64,000 nt of DNA from Bagarius yarrelli. Lineage: Eukaryota; Chordata; Actinopteri; Siluriformes; Sisoridae. The notes under the pieces are model-generated. The model searched no databases and had not been told where the DNA came from. It saw nothing but the letters and a program-made list of their open reading frames with translations. Shown here piece by piece: positions 60,777 through 64,000 of this stretch (its first letter is position 1; each line of letters opens with the position of its first letter). The DNA lies in NCBI GenBank assembly GCA_005784505.1, contig VCAZ01000003.1, positions 7,877,510 to 7,941,509 of the forward strand, in the 5' to 3' direction. The translations under genes were made by a program, and so were the position numbers.

Positions 60777-60995
60777 GTTGGTCTTTCTCTCCTTCCTTTG
60801 CTTCCTCATCTTCCGAGGTTTGTTATGCTAATCGCTAAATCTAAATTTGTTATGGTGATCACTATGGCTTTAGATAAAGATTCCTAAGTTTCCTTTTTTG
60901 TCTTTGTATTTTGGTTGTATGAACTCCAGTTAAGTATTTCTTTCATTTTTAAAAAGGCCTGTAGGATCCGGTTTCTATCCACCACTGCACGTCAC

Positions 60996-62431
60996 AATAT
61001 AAATTATATACTTTAAATTTATTTTATGTATGAATTATTAGCTCCATTGGAGGTCACAGGGTGCTGTAAGGAGGTATAGACACAGAAAGAAAAAACAATA
61101 GAGATTCACTCAAGGCATAGAATAAATGGAAACACATCCTGCTTAACTCTAAACTTTCCTTGGGATTCAAAATTCTGTATGGTGCAATCATTCAGGAATG
61201 GACTTTAAGAAAAAAAAGTCTAATGCAGTGACAGACAGTAAGTTGAGAATGACATGCAGGAGGAACACAAGCTGGTGACACAGCTTGAGGGATGTACTGT
61301 ACCTTAGTTTTGCATTTGAAATTCATATGTGGAAGGAAAGGATAGAACGATTTGTAAGGACTTGTATGTAAGGATATGACTTTGGCAAGTGTGTGCATAA
61401 AAAGAGAAAAATAAATTTTTCAGTGAGCTATGTGGGAAAACTATGAAGAGACTCTACATAGCAGATGTGGAACCAACCATGCCACTTAATACAGTATGTC
61501 TGTCTCTTAAGCTGAGATACAAACTATTGCTACAAACTATTGCTATGCTTGGCTAAAGTAGCTCATAATAATTCTTAGGAATGCCAAAATACCAAAAGAT
61601 AAACAGAAGATCACTAATTATATTATTATTATTTTTTACACTTAAGACAGTTAAACCAGGAACACTGGAAACAGAAACAGCTTGATTTATAAACTGTTAT
61701 TAACTGAAAATTCAACCATAATACTGCCTGTACACAATTGTATAGTAATTGATGCCGATCTAAATGTAATTTATATCAATTGAAAGAAGGCTGGTAATCA
61801 TTTGATTAAACGAAAACCTTTCGTCCTGCTGCAGTAGAAAGCAATTTAACTTTTCCAATTTACTTATGGGACAGTTAATGTGTACAAGCTTTATTCAATG
61901 TTAAAATCAAACATCAGAATGTATTTAAACCTGCTCTAAAATACTTTTACAGGCTAAAAACTGGTTAGAGCACTTAGAAAGTTGTAAATCTTCTGGGAGA
62001 TTTGTGCTTAGCAGTGTGGAACGTAAAATAAAAACATAAATGTTGTAATGATGCAATTGCATAGAATTTTTTTATTTGCAAAATTTTGGGCTTGTTAATA
62101 CCATTCAATAATCACTTGAAACGAGTATAATTGTTGACTATGTGCATCCTTTAATGACCGCAAATATTTTATCATCTAATGGCTATGTCCAGCATGATAG
62201 CACATGTCAACCAGGTCATCTCAAACTGCTTTTATGGCCAGGATAATCCAATATATCCAATAGAACAGCTTTGGTATGTGGTACAGTGGAGGACATGCAG
62301 TTAGGAAAAAAAATGTAAAAATCACTAGGATTTGTAGGATGCAATCATGTCAGCACGGACCCAAAAGGAGGCTTCCAACATTGTGTGGAACTCATGCCAT
62401 GAAGAATAAAGTCTGTTTATATCTGTGGGTA

Positions 62432-62484
<53 letters not shown>

Positions 62485-63055
62485 AAGTGAGGTAACCTTA
62501 GGATTTTAACTCCCAAAGCAACAGTAGCAGACCATTTGATTTAGGGCAAAAGAAGGCCACTAGATCTGTAAATAAAATCATGTAATTACTCACTTGTTCC
62601 ATATTTACTGTTGTATACAGAACAGTACATAGAGCATAAGTAGAGAAGACACGGATAGAACTTACTATGAAGCACTCTGGAAACACACCTGGAATTTTAG
62701 AACAAAAAATAAATTAAAACCAATAAACAGCAAAATAATAAAGGGGACTGTATTAACTAAATAACTAAATAAATGTACATAGTTGTATATACATACAAAC
62801 ATACATATTAATAGCCACTTGCAAATAAAGAGATGATTTCAGAGAAAAAAATCTTATGAAATGACTCATGCTGAAAATGTGACACTACTCGAAACATCAT
62901 AAATTAAACTGCAGGTGCAGACAGTTAAGTAAATATGTTGGTATTACTTAGTTAATACATATATCATTCTCTATCGCCTCCCTTATCAGACCTCACCTCA
63001 TGGCTCCATCAGCAACTACAGCTTTGTACAGCACTTTACCTCAACAAACCTCTCA
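60996..63055. other. Intergenic, no gene seen
   Basis: Only short unrecognised frames and a (GT)n tract at 62435-62482. Confidence 0.4.
62435..62482. repeat. (GT)n microsatellite
   Basis: GT dinucleotides, about 24 units. Confidence 0.97.
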
Positions 63056-63059
63056 ACAC

Positions 63060-63670
63060 CAAACTTTCATTTTGGTATGGTCTTTGGCCACCCCTGCTGG
63101 GTGATGCAATACCCATAACAATGTAACATAATCCTGATGAAACCTACACTTTTCAGCCTTGACGAAGAGGTGGTTGTCTCAAAGATGAGTTAACACAGTG
63201 CAAACATGTTTTATGTGCTAAGACAGAGTGCATTAGTAGATGAGGATGCTATCTACATACAATAACAAAATGGTTCAAGGGGTTTCAAAAAATCTTGTTT
63301 ATAATACATTAAAAAACTGAGTGTTTCACTTGACATCACTCGATAATCATAGTGGCCCCTGGTGGTGATGAAAGCAGTTTTCCACTAGTCTCCCTCTCTG
63401 ATTCTGATCAAGTTGTAGTCACTGATTAAGTTTAGTGAAGATGGGCAATTCTTCAAGGGCCGCTAGGACTAGTGGTAGAGGATAGCGGTACTTAACTGCG
63501 ACTGCATTAAGCCCACAATAGTCAATACAAGGTCTGATACGTCCATCTTTTTCTCCACAAAGAAAAAAACACATGCTGCTGAGGAGGCGAAGGGCCAGAT
63601 AAAACCAGAGACGAGGGCATTTTGAATCTAGAGGATATATCCAGCTTTTGGGAGGAGCCAAGTTAGCTAG
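63060..63670 (-). pseudogene. Ty3/gypsy reverse transcriptase remnant
   Basis: Minus-strand blocks in order are KDGRIRPCIDYCGLNAVAVK, YRYPLPLVLAALEELPIFTK, YNLIRIREGD, then HFVIVYVDSILIY, where the catalytic YVDD is YVDS, and NHLFVKAEKCRFHQDYV. Frameshifts and stops (63419 and others) show a dead copy. Neighbouring text does not show the rest of pol. Confidence 0.8.
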
Positions 63671-63711
63671 TAGCTTTATGAGAAGCTGGGAGGCCTTGGT
63701 TTTGCAGAAGA

Positions 63712-64000
63712 CTTTCGCAAAGCAGCTTTACACAATCAAAGATAATTATAAAATGTAAATAAAATAGAAATCAGTTTGTCTCTGCTTGTCCATGATGAGC
63801 AAGCAGGGGGCGAAAGAGGCAAGGAAAAACTGAGATGGGAACAGGAAGAAACCTTAAGAGGAACCAGACCCAACATAGACATGAGAGCTCCCTGGTATGT
63901 AAGTGATCAATGAGAATTGGGAGGACAGCGTCTGAACATACCAGATCACTATGATACTCAACATCCATGAGTCCCCCAAATCTGCTCCTTTATCTAATGC
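63712..64000 (-). mobile_element. L2-type LINE 3' UTR, cut by window end
   Basis: It shares GCAAAGCAGCTTTACA, GATGAGCAAGC, AAGGAAAAACTGAGATGGGA and AACATACCAGATCAC with the L2 3' UTR copies at 47 kb (inverted) and 12.9 kb. Coding sequence would lie beyond the window. Confidence 0.8.

Larger units (their letters stand above)
59428..60994 (+). mobile_element. Non-autonomous LTR-like element with internal minisatellite
   Basis: Direct repeats flank a repetitive interior. The left arm (from 59428) and right arm (from about 60395) share GACTGTTT(A/G)TATT, TTGGTTTTGTTAA(T/C)CTCTGT, TCATTTGTTT..TTGTGTT, ATGTGT(G/C)(C/T)TTG and CCCCTGTGTTTTAGTCTT in order. TGTCACA opens the left arm and the right arm ends GTCACA. 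No pol coding is present. A SINE sits in the right arm. Confidence 0.65.

Noticed and set aside
1..64000. CRISPR arrays, operons or bacterial defence genes
   Set aside because: Spliced genes and vertebrate transposons show eukaryotic DNA; no regularly spaced repeat-spacer array was seen.
1..64000. Functional tRNA, rRNA or snRNA genes
   Set aside because: The only pol III B-box signals noticed belong to the two SINE copies; no complete cloverleaf or 5S/U6 sequence was seen, though a covariance search was not possible.

Overview
The window looks like teleost fish genomic DNA. It is AT-rich and spliced, and it is packed with fish-type transposons: DIRS, Tc1, Ty3/gypsy, L2-type and RTE-like LINEs, a tRNA-derived SINE and hAT-like MITEs. 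Long TA, TATC, CA and CT microsatellites are common. The repeat mix suggests an otophysan such as a catfish or characin, but that is inference. Two protein-coding host genes can be supported, both on the minus strand, and no cellular RNA gene was recognised.

Region 1 (1-4.0 kb) holds nine coding exons of the mitochondrial citrate carrier slc25a1. The last exon is cut by the window start, and a short promoter region lies upstream at 3.8-4.0 kb. Region 2 (4.1-17.7 kb) is a pile-up of transposons: the 5' half of a DIRS element, a dead Tc1 copy, a decayed gypsy element with two recognisable LTRs and a SINE inside it, an L2 fragment, a DIRS tyrosine-recombinase end, and two copies of one hAT-like MITE family. 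One MITE copy keeps an 8-bp target duplication.

Region 3 (17.7-28.5 kb) is a quiet intergenic stretch followed by vgf, which encodes the neurosecretory prohormone VGF. It has an intronless 615-codon reading frame, a 5' noncoding exon, and a promoter with a perfect cAMP response element. Slc25a1 and vgf do not work in a common pathway; one supports cytosolic acetyl-CoA supply and the other peptide secretion. Region 4 (28.5-44.2 kb) is mostly noncoding, with a CpG-richer flank beyond vgf and scattered fragments: an L2 3' end, a gypsy end with dense palindromes, two Tc1 relics and a LINE relic with an intact FADD motif.

Region 5 (44.2-57.0 kb) is a nested block of LINEs. It contains an L2 copy, an RTE-like LINE with a perfect 15-bp target duplication, a CR1/jockey-like LINE split by another L2, and a second RTE-like copy split by a composite insertion with a retroviral-type LTR and a gag-like frame. 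A further L2 is split by a Tc1. Region 6 (57-64 kb) has intergenic DNA, an LTR-like direct-repeat unit around a minisatellite with a SINE in its right arm, a gypsy RT relic and an L2 3' end.

No convincing new biological system was found. The most notable points are the vgf promoter layout, the precise nested insertions, the perfect palindromes at 35.36 kb and the inverted-repeat composite at 53.3-55.1 kb.
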